Source: Acidimicrobiaceae bacterium (GTDB lineage: Bacteria > Actinomycetota > Acidimicrobiia > Acidimicrobiales > RAAP-2). From it: a stretch of DNA of 64,000 nt. This document shows positions 7,370-15,820 of the stretch, piece after piece. How positions within the stretch are numbered: position 1 is the first letter of the stretch; each line of letters opens with the position of its first letter. The stretch lies in the NCBI GenBank assembly GCA_027306605.1, contig DAHUZK010000017.1:1-64000 (forward strand), given 5' to 3'. Both the position numbers and the translations under genes were made by a program. A model generated the notes under the pieces. It did no database searches. It saw nothing but the letters and a program-made list of their open reading frames with translations, and had not been told where the DNA came from.

Positions 7370-8616
7370 AGCGCCGTCCGCTCGTCACGCTCGACACCGT
7401 CCGTACGGTCGGGAAAGGCGCGGACCATGGCGTCCACCGAAAATGAGGCCAGCAGTGCCCCGTCCTCTGCGTGGACGCGGCACTCCGCGTGAGTCATCCC
7501 GTCCCCGGCGAAGGTCGAGTGATGGTGGTAGAGCATCCACTCGTCGGCCCGCACGTCGCGGTGCACCGACATGTAGATGGCGTTGATCCCCATCGACAAC
7601 GTCCGGTGGGCCTGGTCCTGGCCGATCCCGGCATGGCTCCGGAGGGCAGCGGCGATGGGCATGTGCCCGGCGAACTGGGCCATGAGCGCGGCGTGAAGCG
7701 GCGGATCGTCGGGCAGGTCGCGGAAGCGGACCCAGCAGTCGAGCAACGGCGGACCGGTCGGCGCGTCGGAGTCGTTGGTGTACGCGTCGTCGACCACCCG
7801 CAGCTCGCGACCGGTGACGCCCATGTCGTAGTGCGGGCACTCCTGGGGCCCGGGGACGGCCGGAGGTTCGATCGCGTGACTCAACAGCTGGGGTGCGGTG
7901 ACGTCGAGCAAAAGCGTCCCCGCAGCACAGGCACGGCCACCCTGGCGCACCTCGACGGTCAAGCCGCTGAAGGTGCGACCTGCGCTCAACTCGGAGAGGG
8001 CGAACTCGAGCGGACGGAACGCGTCGGCCGCACGCACGAAGATCATGGAGGCCGACACGGCCCGCCTTCGCGGCGCATGTCGGCTGGCCGCCACGATTGC
8101 CTGGCCGAGCATCTGGCTCGCCTCGACCACCGGCCGCCGCCCGTCGGTGTGCGCCATGCTCACGAAGTGCAGGTCGCCCTCCTGGCGCACGTCGAGCATG
8201 TCGGCCAGGTGACCGGCGTCACCCCACGGCGGGAAGCGCTTGATCGTGATCTGGTCCTCCGAGGCACCGGGCGGACCGTCGAGGACCTCGACGGTGACAA
8301 GGGCCGGATCGAACGTCCCGCAGCCGAGGAGCGGCGCCTGCGCATCGGCCGGGTCCGTCACCACGGTGAGGACCTGCTCGCCTCCGACGCTCCAGCGCTG
8401 CACCTTCCCGGCAGCCGAGGCAGAGGCACCCTCGTCCCGGCACGCTGCGAAGTCGATGTCCTCACTCGGGAAGTAGAGGACTGAAGGCGCCCCCTCTGTC
8501 TCCACGCAGAGACAGGCTCCTGACACGGCGAGCACGCGGTCCCTCTGGCGGGCCCGGGCACGATAGGGATAGCGATTGATCCTCATGGTCGGGGTGCAGC
8601 CGTCGGATACCGGCAT
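7366..8616 (-). CDS. DUF427 / TesB-type acyl-CoA thioesterase fusion
   Basis: 416 residues. DUF427 occupies roughly 10-110 (YPYRARARQRDRVLAVSG ... LYFPSEDIDF). A double-hotdog TesB-like domain fills 130-410, with PLLDCWVRFRDLPDDPPLHAA and the second hotdog helix. Against E. coli TesB, the catalytic Asp position reads GINAIYMSVHR (Asn) and the catalytic Gln position reads FSVDAMVR (Val); the Thr (HHSTFAG) is kept. Thioesterase activity is therefore doubtful. Start is ATG 8616 or ATG 8586; no clear ribosome site separates them. It lies 23 bp after the SDR gene in the same operon. Confidence 0.82.
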   Translation of the reverse strand: MPVSDGCTPTMRINRYPYRARARQRDRVLAVSGACLCVETEGAPSVLYFPSEDIDFAACRDEGASASAAGKVQRWSVGGEQVLTVVTDPADAQAPLLGCGTFDPALVTVEVLDGPPGASEDQITIKRFPPWGDAGHLADMLDVRQEGDLHFVSMAHTDGRRPVVEASQMLGQAIVAASRHAPRRRAVSASMIFVRAADAFRPLEFALSELSAGRTFSGLTVEVRQGGRACAAGTLLLDVTAPQLLSHAIEPPAVPGPQECPHYDMGVTGRELRVVDDAYTNDSDAPTGPPLLDCWVRFRDLPDDPPLHAALMAQFAGHMPIAAALRSHAGIGQDQAHRTLSMGINAIYMSVHRDVRADEWMLYHHHSTFAGDGMTHAECRVHAEDGALLASFSVDAMVRAFPDRTDGVERDERTAL

Positions 8617-8639
8617 CGGGAACGCGCCGGCGCGCGCGG

Positions 8640-9395
8640 TCACCTCGGGGCGGCCGCGGTGCGTGGTGTGACCGTGACCGAGGGCACGCTGAGACTGCTG
8701 CCATGACGGATCAGCGAGTCGACCACCGTCACGAGCTCGTCCACCTCGATCAAGCTGTCGCTCAGGTACTTGCGCGCTGACCACTGGTCGTAGAACTCGG
8801 GCACGCGCTCGACTTCCCATGCGTTGGCGAACTCGGTCGTGGCGTCACCCTCGCCGCCGGCACAATCTCCGACCACCAGGCGGGTGAAGCCGATGGACGG
8901 GTGCTCCGCCCTCCATGCCTCCACCAGCTTGTCGAGGGCCGCCTTGCTCACGGCGTACGCGCCCAGTCCGGGCCAGGGGGGCGTCTGGGACGCACTGACG
9001 GAGGAGAGGTAGACGGCGACGCCGTTCGAGATGGTCAAGTAGGGGATGGCGGCGGTCGTGACGAGCGCGGCGCCGATGACGTTGGTGTCGAAGACCCGCC
9101 GCCAGGTCTCGGCATCGGTGTCGACCAGGGCGGCCAGTGGCCCGATGGCGGGCGTGTAGACGAGGGCGTCGATGCCCCCGAGGTGGTCGGCCGCGGCCTC
9201 CATGGCCGATCGGCACGACTCGGTGCTGGTCACGTCGCAGGCCAGGGCCAAATTCCCCGGTCCCGCCTCCTTGGCGGCTGTTTCCAGGCGCTCCAGCCGG
9301 CGCGCCATGAGCACGGTCTGAGCCCCTCGTTGGGCCAGGCCCACGCCGATGCAACGCCCCAGGCCACTCGAAGCACCAACGACGACGGTGCGCAA
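8640..9395 (-). CDS. Short-chain dehydrogenase/reductase
   Basis: 251 residues. The Rossmann motif GASSGLG begins at residue 7, followed by DVTS, the NxxG region (TPAIG), catalytic Ser in LSSVSAS and YAVSKAA (Tyr-x-x-x-Lys). The start is TTG at 9395 behind an excellent AGGAAGGGGAGGG ribosome site; no ATG or GTG competes nearby. It is the first gene of the minus operon SDR, DUF427-thioesterase, DUF427, and diverges from the mutase genes across a 211-bp region with a palindrome. Substrate unknown, plausibly a hydroxyacyl-CoA or alcohol. Confidence 0.88.
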   Translation of the reverse strand: MRTVVVGASSGLGRCIGVGLAQRGAQTVLMARRLERLETAAKEAGPGNLALACDVTSTESCRSAMEAAADHLGGIDALVYTPAIGPLAALVDTDAETWRRVFDTNVIGAALVTTAAIPYLTISNGVAVYLSSVSASQTPPWPGLGAYAVSKAALDKLVEAWRAEHPSIGFTRLVVGDCAGGEGDATTEFANAWEVERVPEFYDQWSARKYLSDSLIEVDELVTVVDSLIRHGSSLSVPSVTVTPRTAAAPR

Positions 9396-9514
9396 CGTAC
9401 GGCCCTCCCCTTCCTCGAGCTGGCAACGATGCTAGTCACCAGCGGGAAATCGGTTCTCGCCGGGAACGTCTCTCGGATGCCGTGGGGAGGGTCCGGGGGG
9501 GGTCTTGGCGATGT

Positions 9515-9534
9515 GTGTACCTCTGTGTGTACAC
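9515..9534. promoter_or_regulatory. Palindrome GTGTAC-N8-GTACAC in divergent promoter region
   Basis: GTGTACCTCTGTGTGTACAC: 6-bp perfect arms 8 bp apart, midway between the SDR operon and the mutase genes. The MarR regulator at 11673 is the nearest candidate protein to bind it. The rest of 9396-9606 has no gene; an AT-rich tract (TTTAGTTCGACGTTGAAGTAATAT) precedes the mutase start. Confidence 0.55.
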
Positions 9535-9606
9535 CCCGCGAGATTCCCGCCATGCACCGCCTCGGCGGCACCCGCGTCAGGATTTAGTTCGACGTTGAAG
9601 TAATAT

Positions 9607-11241
9607 GTGGCCATGGCAGAGTGGAGCAGGTGGCAGGCGGATTTCGAGCGGTCGCCCCAGCGCGACGCCCGCTTCGAGACGATGTCGGGGCTGCCCCTGG
9701 AGCCCGTCTACGGGCCGGAGGGTTGCGAGCTGCCGGGCCAGTACCCCTACACCCGCGGCCCCTATGCGTCCATGTACCGGTCGCGCCTGTGGACGATGCG
9801 CCAATTTGCCGGATTCGGCACCGCCGCGGACACCAACGGACGCTTCAAGGAGCTGCTCCGCGCCGGTGGCGACGGCCTCTCGACGGCTTTCGACATGCCG
9901 ACCCTCCTCGGGCGCGACAGCGACGATGCGCTGGCCCGCGGTGAGGTGGGCCGGGCCGGGGTGGCGGTGGACAGCCTGGCGGACATGGAGATCCTCTTCT
10001 CCGGCATCGACCTCGGTGCCGTCTCGACATCCATGACCATCAATTCCGGAGCGGCCCCCGTGATGGCGATGTACGTCGGCGTGGCCGACCGCACCGGCGT
10101 ACCCCGGGCCGCGCTCTCGGGCACCATCCAGAACGACATCTTGAAGGAGTACCAGGCCCAGAAGGAGTACATCTTCCCGCCGCGCCCGTCGGTGCGCCTG
10201 GTCACCGACGTCATGCGGTTCTGCGCGGCCGAGATGCCGCGCTGGCATCCGGTATCGGTCTCCGGGTACCACATCCGCGAGGCGGGCTCGACGGCCGCCC
10301 AGGAGCTCGCCTTCACCCTGGCCAACGGCTTCGCCTACGTCGAGGCGGCGCTGGCCGCCGGGATGGCGGTGGACGACTTCGCCCCCCGGATCAGCTTCTT
10401 CTTCAACGCGCACAGCGACTTCTTCGAGGAAATCGCCAAGTACCGCGCGGCGCGCCGGATCTGGGCTCGCTGGATGCACGAACGTTACGGAGCCACGGAC
10501 GGGCGCTCGACCCAGCTTCGCTTCCACACCCAGACCGCCGGCGTCTCGCTCACGGCGCAGCAGCCCGAGGTCAACCTCGTCCGGGTGGCGATCGAGGCCC
10601 TCGCCGGCGTGCTCGGCGGCACCCAGAGCCTGCACACCGATGCCTTCGACGAGGCACTCGCCCTCCCAACCGAGCACGCGGCCCGTCTGGCCCTGCGGAC
10701 CCAACAGGTCATCGCAGAGGAGAGCGGCGTGGTGCACGTGGCCGATCCCCTCGGCGGGTCCTGGTTCGTCGAGGAGCTCACCGACGCGCTCGAACGGGAG
10801 GCCGAGGCCATGTTCGGCCATGTCGGCGAGGCCGGTTCCGGCTCCATGCTCGACGGCGTGGTGGCGTGCATCGAGGACGGCTGGTTCGTCTCGGAGATCG
10901 CAGACGCCGCGTACGCCTTCCAGTCCAAGATCGCCCGGGGCGAGTGGCGGCAGGTCGGCGTCAATGCCTATGTCGAGGACGACGGCGTGGCCCCCTCGAC
11001 GCTGTCCATCGACCCGGCCGTCGAGGCGGCACAGCTGGCACATCTGGCCCGGGTGCGCCAGGAGCGGGACGATGACGCCGTACGCCGCGCCCTGGCCCGT
11101 CTGGCGTCGGAGGCCTCCGATCCCACCGTCAACCTGATGCCGGCTCTCGTCGAGGCGGCCCACGCCATGGTGACGCTGGGTGAGATGACCGCCGCGCTCG
11201 AGCAGGTGTTCGGGACCTACACCGAGCGCCACGTCGCCTGA
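9607..11241 (+). CDS. Acyl-CoA mutase large subunit, isobutyryl-CoA-mutase type
   Basis: 544 residues, the size of split B12 mutase large subunits (IcmA/HcmA) and lacking the cobalamin domain. It has the TIM-barrel hallmarks YPYTRGPYASMY, SGTIQNDILKEY and the QTAGVSLTAQQPEVN region. Substrate markers: Phe67 (RQFAGF) where methylmalonyl-CoA mutase has Tyr89; Gln185 (YQAQKE) where it has Arg207; Ala94 where 2-hydroxyisobutyryl-CoA mutase has Asp. By known family rules this predicts isobutyryl-/n-butyryl-CoA interconversion. Start GTG 9607 or ATG 9613; no strong ribosome site. The small subunit follows by 2 bp. Confidence 0.88.
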   Translation: MAMAEWSRWQADFERSPQRDARFETMSGLPLEPVYGPEGCELPGQYPYTRGPYASMYRSRLWTMRQFAGFGTAADTNGRFKELLRAGGDGLSTAFDMPTLLGRDSDDALARGEVGRAGVAVDSLADMEILFSGIDLGAVSTSMTINSGAAPVMAMYVGVADRTGVPRAALSGTIQNDILKEYQAQKEYIFPPRPSVRLVTDVMRFCAAEMPRWHPVSVSGYHIREAGSTAAQELAFTLANGFAYVEAALAAGMAVDDFAPRISFFFNAHSDFFEEIAKYRAARRIWARWMHERYGATDGRSTQLRFHTQTAGVSLTAQQPEVNLVRVAIEALAGVLGGTQSLHTDAFDEALALPTEHAARLALRTQQVIAEESGVVHVADPLGGSWFVEELTDALEREAEAMFGHVGEAGSGSMLDGVVACIEDGWFVSEIADAAYAFQSKIARGEWRQVGVNAYVEDDGVAPSTLSIDPAVEAAQLAHLARVRQERDDDAVRRALARLASEASDPTVNLMPALVEAAHAMVTLGEMTAALEQVFGTYTERHVA

Positions 11242-11243
11242 GC

Positions 11244-11654
11244 ATGTCCACGTCGGGAGCGAGGCCGCTGCGGGTGCTGATGGCGAAGGGCGGGTTGGAC
11301 GGGCACGATCGGGGCCTGCGCGTGGTGGCGCGCATCCTGAGGGATGCCGGGTGCGAAGTGGTCTACGCGGGGCTGCGCCAGTCTCCCGAAACCATCGCCG
11401 CCATGAGCGCGCAGGAGGACGTCGACGTCGTCGGCGTCTCGATGCACAACGGCGCCCACCTCACGCTCGCCCCTGCGGTCGTGGGCGCGCTCCGCGACGC
11501 CGGCCTCGACACGCCGGTCGTGATCGGAGGGATCGTGCCTCCCGATGACGTCCCGGTGCTCCTCAGGGCAGGTGTCGCCGCGGTCCTCGGCCCGGGTGCG
11601 TCGAACGAAGAGGTCGTCGAGACGGTCCGCCGGGCCGTCCCGTCCACGGCCTGA
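11244..11654 (+). CDS. B12-binding small subunit of the acyl-CoA mutase
   Basis: 136 residues, a complete cobalamin-binding domain. The base-off DxHxxG motif is LDGHDRG (Asp19, His21, Gly24), followed by VVGVSMHNGAH and the GGIVPP loop. It matches the separate small subunits of isobutyryl- and 2-hydroxyisobutyryl-CoA mutases. ATG lies 2 bases past the large-subunit stop, so the two are coupled. No MeaB/MeaH-type G-protein chaperone is encoded next to it, which is unusual for such operons. Confidence 0.92.
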   Translation: MSTSGARPLRVLMAKGGLDGHDRGLRVVARILRDAGCEVVYAGLRQSPETIAAMSAQEDVDVVGVSMHNGAHLTLAPAVVGALRDAGLDTPVVIGGIVPPDDVPVLLRAGVAAVLGPGASNEEVVETVRRAVPSTA

Positions 11655-11672
11655 TCGGGACCACCAGCGTCG

Positions 11673-12182
11673 GTGCCGACCTCCGCCCGCCTTCCCTTCG
11701 ATCCCATCGCCGAGGCGATGCGCCAATGGCGGGACCATGGCTGGAGCGAGGCGGCCCTGGGCATGGGCGTGATCACGTCGGTCATCCGTGTCCAACAGAT
11801 CCTGGCGGGGCGGGCCGAGGGCGTGGTCCGTCCCTTCGGGCTGACCTTCGCCCGTTACGAGGTCCTGATGCTGCTCCTCTTCTCGCGGCAGGGCGAGATG
11901 CCTTTGGGCAAGATCGGCGAACGGCTCCAGGTCGGGGCGGCCAGCGTCACCAACGCCATCGACCGTCTCGAAGGCGACGGCCTGGTCAGGCGGCGCGTCA
12001 ATCCCAACGACGGGCGGGGCGTCCTGGCGTGGATCACCGACCGGGGCAGGAACCTCGCCGGCCAGGCCACCGACGCCCTCAACCAGAACGTTTTCAAGGC
12101 GGTGGACCTGTCGCCGACCGATGCGGACACACTGTTCGCCCTGCTCGGCACTCTCCGAGCGCGGGCCGGCGATTTCGACTGA
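11673..12182 (+). CDS. MarR-family transcriptional regulator
   Basis: 169 residues. The winged helix spans about 55-125: VVRPFGLTFARYEVLMLL, then PLGKIGERLQVGAASVTNAIDRLEGDGL as the recognition helix and RRVNPNDGRGVLAWITDRG as the wing. It closes the mutase operon, 18 bp after the small subunit, and probably controls it through the palindrome at 9515-9534 (inference). Start GTG 11673 has no clear ribosome site; ATG 11718 would shorten the N-terminal dimerisation helix. Confidence 0.88.
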   Translation: MPTSARLPFDPIAEAMRQWRDHGWSEAALGMGVITSVIRVQQILAGRAEGVVRPFGLTFARYEVLMLLLFSRQGEMPLGKIGERLQVGAASVTNAIDRLEGDGLVRRRVNPNDGRGVLAWITDRGRNLAGQATDALNQNVFKAVDLSPTDADTLFALLGTLRARAGDFD

Positions 12183-12190
12183 GCCGCCGT

Positions 12191-12223
12191 GGTCCTCGCA
12201 CCGGCGCCGGGAATCGGAGGACC
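12191..12223. terminator. Hairpin between convergent MarR and LLM genes
   Basis: GGTCCTC (12191-12197) pairs with GAGGACC (12217-12223); the loop contains a second palindrome CCGGCGCCGG (12201-12210). It begins 9 bp after the MarR stop and points at the end of the minus-strand oxidoreductase. No T-run. Confidence 0.4.
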
Positions 12224-12270
12224 GTCCGCCGGAGGAGCCTTGCAGTTCACGCCGGCGCGCTGACGACCCG

Positions 12271-13149
12271 TTACGGGCGCATCGCCGCGATCACGGATGC
12301 TCCGAACTCCTCCACGCTGTCCGGAGGGGCGAAGTCGGTGAACCAGACGTACGCCCGCTCCACGTCGCGCTCGGCGAGCGACCCGAAGTAGTCGACCAGC
12401 TCCGCGGCCGTGCCGGGAACGATCCGGTCTCCGAAGCGCCGGCGTGCCGTCTGTTCGACCCCCACGCGGTCGTCACCTTCCCGGACGAAGGCGACCTGGA
12501 CCTGGAGCGAACAGCGCGCCGCACCGGCGAGGGGGCGCATCTCCTCGAAGCGGTCCAGGATGGCGACGTGGACGTTCCACCAGTCGGCGTACGACGCCAC
12601 CAGTTCCATGGTGCGCTTCCCCGCACCGCCGATGACGATGGGGATCCTGCCGAGCGGGGTCGGCTGGTGCTGAGCGGCGTGCAGGGTGAAGTGCTCGCCC
12701 TCGTAGTCGAAGGGCTCCCCACGCCACAGCGCCGTCATGATGTCCAGTGATTCCTTCAGGCGGCCGACCCGTGTCCGGCCGTCGAGCGAACCGATCCCGA
12801 ACGTCGCCAGTTCGGCCGTCACCGATCCCCAGCCGATGCCGAGCTCGAAGCGACCGCCCGACGCGTGGTCGAGCGTCACCGCCTCGCGGGCGAGCACGAC
12901 GGGATGCCGGAAGGAGTCGCACAGCACGAGCGAGCCGACGCGCAGGTGACGGGTCTGTGCCGCCAGCCACGTGTTCGTGACCATGGCCTCGTACATGGGC
13001 CAGGACTCGGCCAGGGGCGGGGCCAGGTGGTCCATGCCGGCCACGCCGACGAAGCCGGCCGCCTCGGCCGCCCGGGCCCGCTCGGCCATCTGCTCCACGC
13101 TCAGGCGCAGTTGAGGCAGGTAGAGCCAGAACTCCATCGTCGCCGTCAT
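12271..13149 (-). CDS. LLM-class F420-type oxidoreductase
   Basis: 292 residues of the bacterial luciferase-like fold. Markers: AEAAGFVGVAGMDHL, the LRVGSLVLCDSFRHPVVLAREAVTLDHASGGR region (split over strands 3-4), GRFELGIGWGS and IPIVIGGAGKRTMELVASYADWWN. In actinobacteria this family mostly uses coenzyme F420, sometimes FMN; the substrate cannot be told. ATG 13149 overlaps the stop of the adenine deaminase by 4 bases (ATGA), which supports that start. Confidence 0.88.
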   Translation of the reverse strand: MTATMEFWLYLPQLRLSVEQMAERARAAEAAGFVGVAGMDHLAPPLAESWPMYEAMVTNTWLAAQTRHLRVGSLVLCDSFRHPVVLAREAVTLDHASGGRFELGIGWGSVTAELATFGIGSLDGRTRVGRLKESLDIMTALWRGEPFDYEGEHFTLHAAQHQPTPLGRIPIVIGGAGKRTMELVASYADWWNVHVAILDRFEEMRPLAGAARCSLQVQVAFVREGDDRVGVEQTARRRFGDRIVPGTAAELVDYFGSLAERDVERAYVWFTDFAPPDSVEEFGASVIAAMRP

Positions 13150-14234
13150 GGCCGCAGGGTACCGGGCGCACCGGGGGCCTCTCCCGGCCCGCCTTCCCCG
13201 ACGAGCGGGCCGGTGAGCCGGCGCAGGGAGGCATCGACGTCCTCGAGGTGCCTCTGTACCGCGGCGCGCTCGAGGAAGGAGCCGGTGAAGCTGTTGCGCG
13301 CCAGGCGGGCCACCGCCGCGGCATCGAGGTCGAGCGCGGCGGCGGCATCGGCGTAATTGTCGCCGGCGTAACCGCCGAAGTACGCGGGGTCGTCGGAGTG
13401 GACCGATGCCAGGAGCCCGTGGTCGAGCAGGACGCCGAGGGGATGGTCGGCCAGGCTGTCGACCACGCGCAGCCTGACGTTGGACAAGGGACAGACGGTG
13501 AGCGGAACCTGTTGCGCCGCCAGGTGCCGCACCAGTCCATCGTCCTCGAGGCATCGCACGCCGTGGTCGATCCGCTCGGCGCCGAGCAGGTCCAGTGCCT
13601 GCCAGATGTAGTCGGGCGGGCCCTCCTCGCCGGCGTGGGCGACGACGTGGAGACCCTCGGCGCGGGCGCGGGCGAAGACTCGGGCGAACCCGGACGGCGG
13701 GAAGCCCACCTCGGAGGAGTCGAGACCGACACCGACGAAGTCCTCTCGGTAGGCCAGTGCCTGCGACAGCGTCGCCTGGGCCCGTTCCTCGGGGAGATGG
13801 CGCAGGAAGCACAGGATCAGCTGCGCCGAGGTTCCGAGCGATGCGCCGTCGTCCAGCGCTCGTCGCAGGCCGGCCATCACGGTGCCCAGGGGGACGCCGC
13901 GGTCGGTGTGGGTCTGCGGGTCGAAGAAGATCTCGGCGTGGCGCACGCCTTGTGCCGCCGCCCGCTCCAGGTAGGCGCGCCCGAGATCGTAGAAGTCCGA
14001 CTCGGTGAGGAGCACACCGCAGGACCGGTAGTAGACGTCGAGGAACGACTGCAGGTCGGTGAAGCGATAGGCGGCGCGGGCCTCGTCCACCGTCCGGTAC
14101 GGGAGGGCGACGTCGTTGCGCCGCGCCAGCTCGAACATCAGCTCTGGCTCGAGCGTGCCCTCGATGTGCACGTGCAGCTCGGCCTTGGGAACGTCCAGCG
14201 CGAAAGCGCGCAGGTCGGCCTGCGAGGGTCCCAT
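13146..14234 (-). CDS. Adenine deaminase (adenosine-deaminase-like family)
   Basis: 362 residues. Metal ligands appear in HVHIEGTLEPELMFELA, HAGEEGPPDYIWQALDLL, ERIDHGVR and the SDDPAYFGGY loop. HIEGTLEPELMF and SDDPAYFGGY are characteristic of bacterial/fungal adenine deaminases rather than adenosine deaminases (HLDGSL). It would convert adenine to hypoxanthine for purine salvage. ATG 14234 has a strong GGAGAAAGGACAGGG upstream. It overlaps the oxidoreductase downstream by 4 bases. Confidence 0.88.
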   Translation of the reverse strand: MGPSQADLRAFALDVPKAELHVHIEGTLEPELMFELARRNDVALPYRTVDEARAAYRFTDLQSFLDVYYRSCGVLLTESDFYDLGRAYLERAAAQGVRHAEIFFDPQTHTDRGVPLGTVMAGLRRALDDGASLGTSAQLILCFLRHLPEERAQATLSQALAYREDFVGVGLDSSEVGFPPSGFARVFARARAEGLHVVAHAGEEGPPDYIWQALDLLGAERIDHGVRCLEDDGLVRHLAAQQVPLTVCPLSNVRLRVVDSLADHPLGVLLDHGLLASVHSDDPAYFGGYAGDNYADAAAALDLDAAAVARLARNSFTGSFLERAAVQRHLEDVDASLRRLTGPLVGEGGPGEAPGAPGTLRP

Positions 14235-14273
14235 CCCTGTCCTTTCTCCTTCAGCGGTCGCGGCGAGTCTCCT

Positions 14274-15083
14274 TCAGCGGTAGCGGCCGGCCGCTGCCCG
14301 GGCCTGCTCCCGGTACCGGCCACCGAACAGCACGGCATGGACGAGCAACGGATACAGCTCGAAGAGCGCCACCCGCTGCTCCCAGCCGCCGGCGGGGGGA
14401 AGGATCTCGGCGTAGGCGTCGCGCAGGCATGCCGGGACCGGGCCGAACAGTCCCAGCATGGCCAGGTCCTCCTCCGGGTGCCCGCCGTGCGCCGACGGGT
14501 CGATCAACCAGGCCCGCCCGTCGGCGCCGAAGAGCACGTTGCCCCACCACAGGTCGCCGTGGACGAGGGACGGGGGCCCGGGGGGCACCAGCTCGGCCAG
14601 CCGCGCCACGACGGGCTCGACCGCGGCCTCCAGCCCACAGCGGAGCGCCAGGGAGGCGAGGCGCCGGCCGTAGAAGGAGGGGGCGTCGTCCGCCTCGGCC
14701 GGGTCGACGCGGCAGGGGCCGATCCACGGGGACCCCCCACCCCAGCACGGGAACGGGGCGCGGTGCAGTGCGGCGAGCGCTCGACCGAGCGCCACGTCGT
14801 GGCCCGGTCCCCGGTCCGTCTGCGCCACCACGGTCGTGACGAGGAGATCGTCCTCGACCATCACCACGTCGGGCACCGGCGGCGCGCCGTCCACCGCGCC
14901 GATGCGGCGCAGCCCCGCCGCCTCCGCACGTGCCCCTGGTCCGGGCTTGGCCACCAGCGCCCGGCCGCCCGCTGCCACCAGGTAGGCACCGCCGAGCGAA
15001 CGGACGTCGCCGAGTGGACCGAGCACGGCGGCCAGGCGGGGCAGCCAGGCGGGCTCGGCGGGCTCGACAGGCTCGGCGGGCAC
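14274..15083 (-). CDS. Fructosamine-kinase-family protein
   Basis: 269 residues of the aminoglycoside-phosphotransferase/fructosamine-3-kinase fold. Visible: the N-lobe lysine in ALVAKPGPGA, catalytic LVHGDLWWGNVLF, the metal-binding WLIDPSAHGGHPEEDLAM and a C-terminal LFELYPLLVHAVLFGG, typical of fructosamine kinases that repair glycated proteins. GTG 15083 is chosen because it keeps the conserved N-terminus and leaves 67 bp of promoter before the divergent hydrolase; the frame stays open further upstream without family similarity. The deaminase follows 39 bp downstream. Confidence 0.82.
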   Translation of the reverse strand: MPAEPVEPAEPAWLPRLAAVLGPLGDVRSLGGAYLVAAGGRALVAKPGPGARAEAAGLRRIGAVDGAPPVPDVVMVEDDLLVTTVVAQTDRGPGHDVALGRALAALHRAPFPCWGGGSPWIGPCRVDPAEADDAPSFYGRRLASLALRCGLEAAVEPVVARLAELVPPGPPSLVHGDLWWGNVLFGADGRAWLIDPSAHGGHPEEDLAMLGLFGPVPACLRDAYAEILPPAGGWEQRVALFELYPLLVHAVLFGGRYREQARAAAGRYR

Positions 15084-15150
15084 CCTGACACTCTCGCAGG
15101 CTGCCGGTGCCGGCGGCGAAGAGTCTCCGGGCGGACAGCGGCGCGAGACG

Positions 15151-15741
15151 GTGCTGGAGCATGATGGCCCGGTGGCCCAACCCCGCATCGCCGGTCTGGT
15201 GCTCACGCCGGGTGCCAGCGCGGGTCGTGACCACTCGGGCCTGATGGCGATCGACGAGGCGCTCAGCCCCCGAGGCGTGGGGGTGGAGAGGGTCGAGTTC
15301 CCGTCCCAGGCGGCAGGCACGCGGCGCACCGATCCGTCGGCCGTCTGCATCGGGACGGTTCGCGACGCCACCATGGCCCTGGCCCAACGTCTCGACGTGC
15401 CGACGGGCCACATCGCCGTGGGCGGGCGTTCCTTCGGGGGGCGCATGTGCTCCCTGGCGGTCGCCGGGGGTCTGGAGGTCGCGGCTCTGGTGCTCGTCAG
15501 CTATCCGCTCCACCCACCCGGCAAGCCCGACCGCCTCCGGACGGAGCACTTCACGGCGCTCGAGGTGCCGTGCCTGTTCGTGTCGGGCCGGCGTGACGCC
15601 TTCGCGACGCCCGAGGAGCTGGCGCGCGAGACGGCGGCCATCCCGGGAGCGGTGACGCTGGAGCTGGTCGACGGGGACCACTCGTTGCGGCGCAGCGAGG
15701 TGACCGTGGCTTCGATCGTCGCAACGTGGGTGGCCGGGTAG
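15151..15741 (+). CDS. Small alpha/beta hydrolase (KANL3/Tex30-like)
   Basis: 196 residues. The strand LVLTPGASAGRDHSGL replaces the usual HGxG oxyanion loop. The nucleophile elbow is VGGRSFGGRM (Ser); the acid strand is PCLFVSGRRDAFA and the catalytic His is in VDGDHSL. This family of small hydrolases has no defined substrate. Start GTG 15151 or GTG 15172; GGAG at 15155 slightly favours the latter. Confidence 0.82.
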   Translation: MLEHDGPVAQPRIAGLVLTPGASAGRDHSGLMAIDEALSPRGVGVERVEFPSQAAGTRRTDPSAVCIGTVRDATMALAQRLDVPTGHIAVGGRSFGGRMCSLAVAGGLEVAALVLVSYPLHPPGKPDRLRTEHFTALEVPCLFVSGRRDAFATPEELARETAAIPGAVTLELVDGDHSLRRSEVTVASIVATWVAG

Positions 15742-15820
15742 AAAGGGGGGTGGCCGGCTCGCCGGTCGTCCCCGCGTGTGGGGTACGGACTGACGAACGA
15801 GGCCATGGAGGAGAGGAGTC

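Noticed and set aside
9607-11241. Calling the mutase methylmalonyl-CoA or 2-hydroxyisobutyryl-CoA mutase
   Set aside because: Phe67 and Gln185 exclude the methylmalonyl signature (Tyr, Arg), and Ala94 and Phe67 exclude the hydroxyisobutyryl one (Asp, Ile).
13146-14234. Adenosine deaminase
   Set aside because: HIEGTLEPELMF and SDDPAYFGGY fit the adenine-deaminase branch better than adenosine deaminase.
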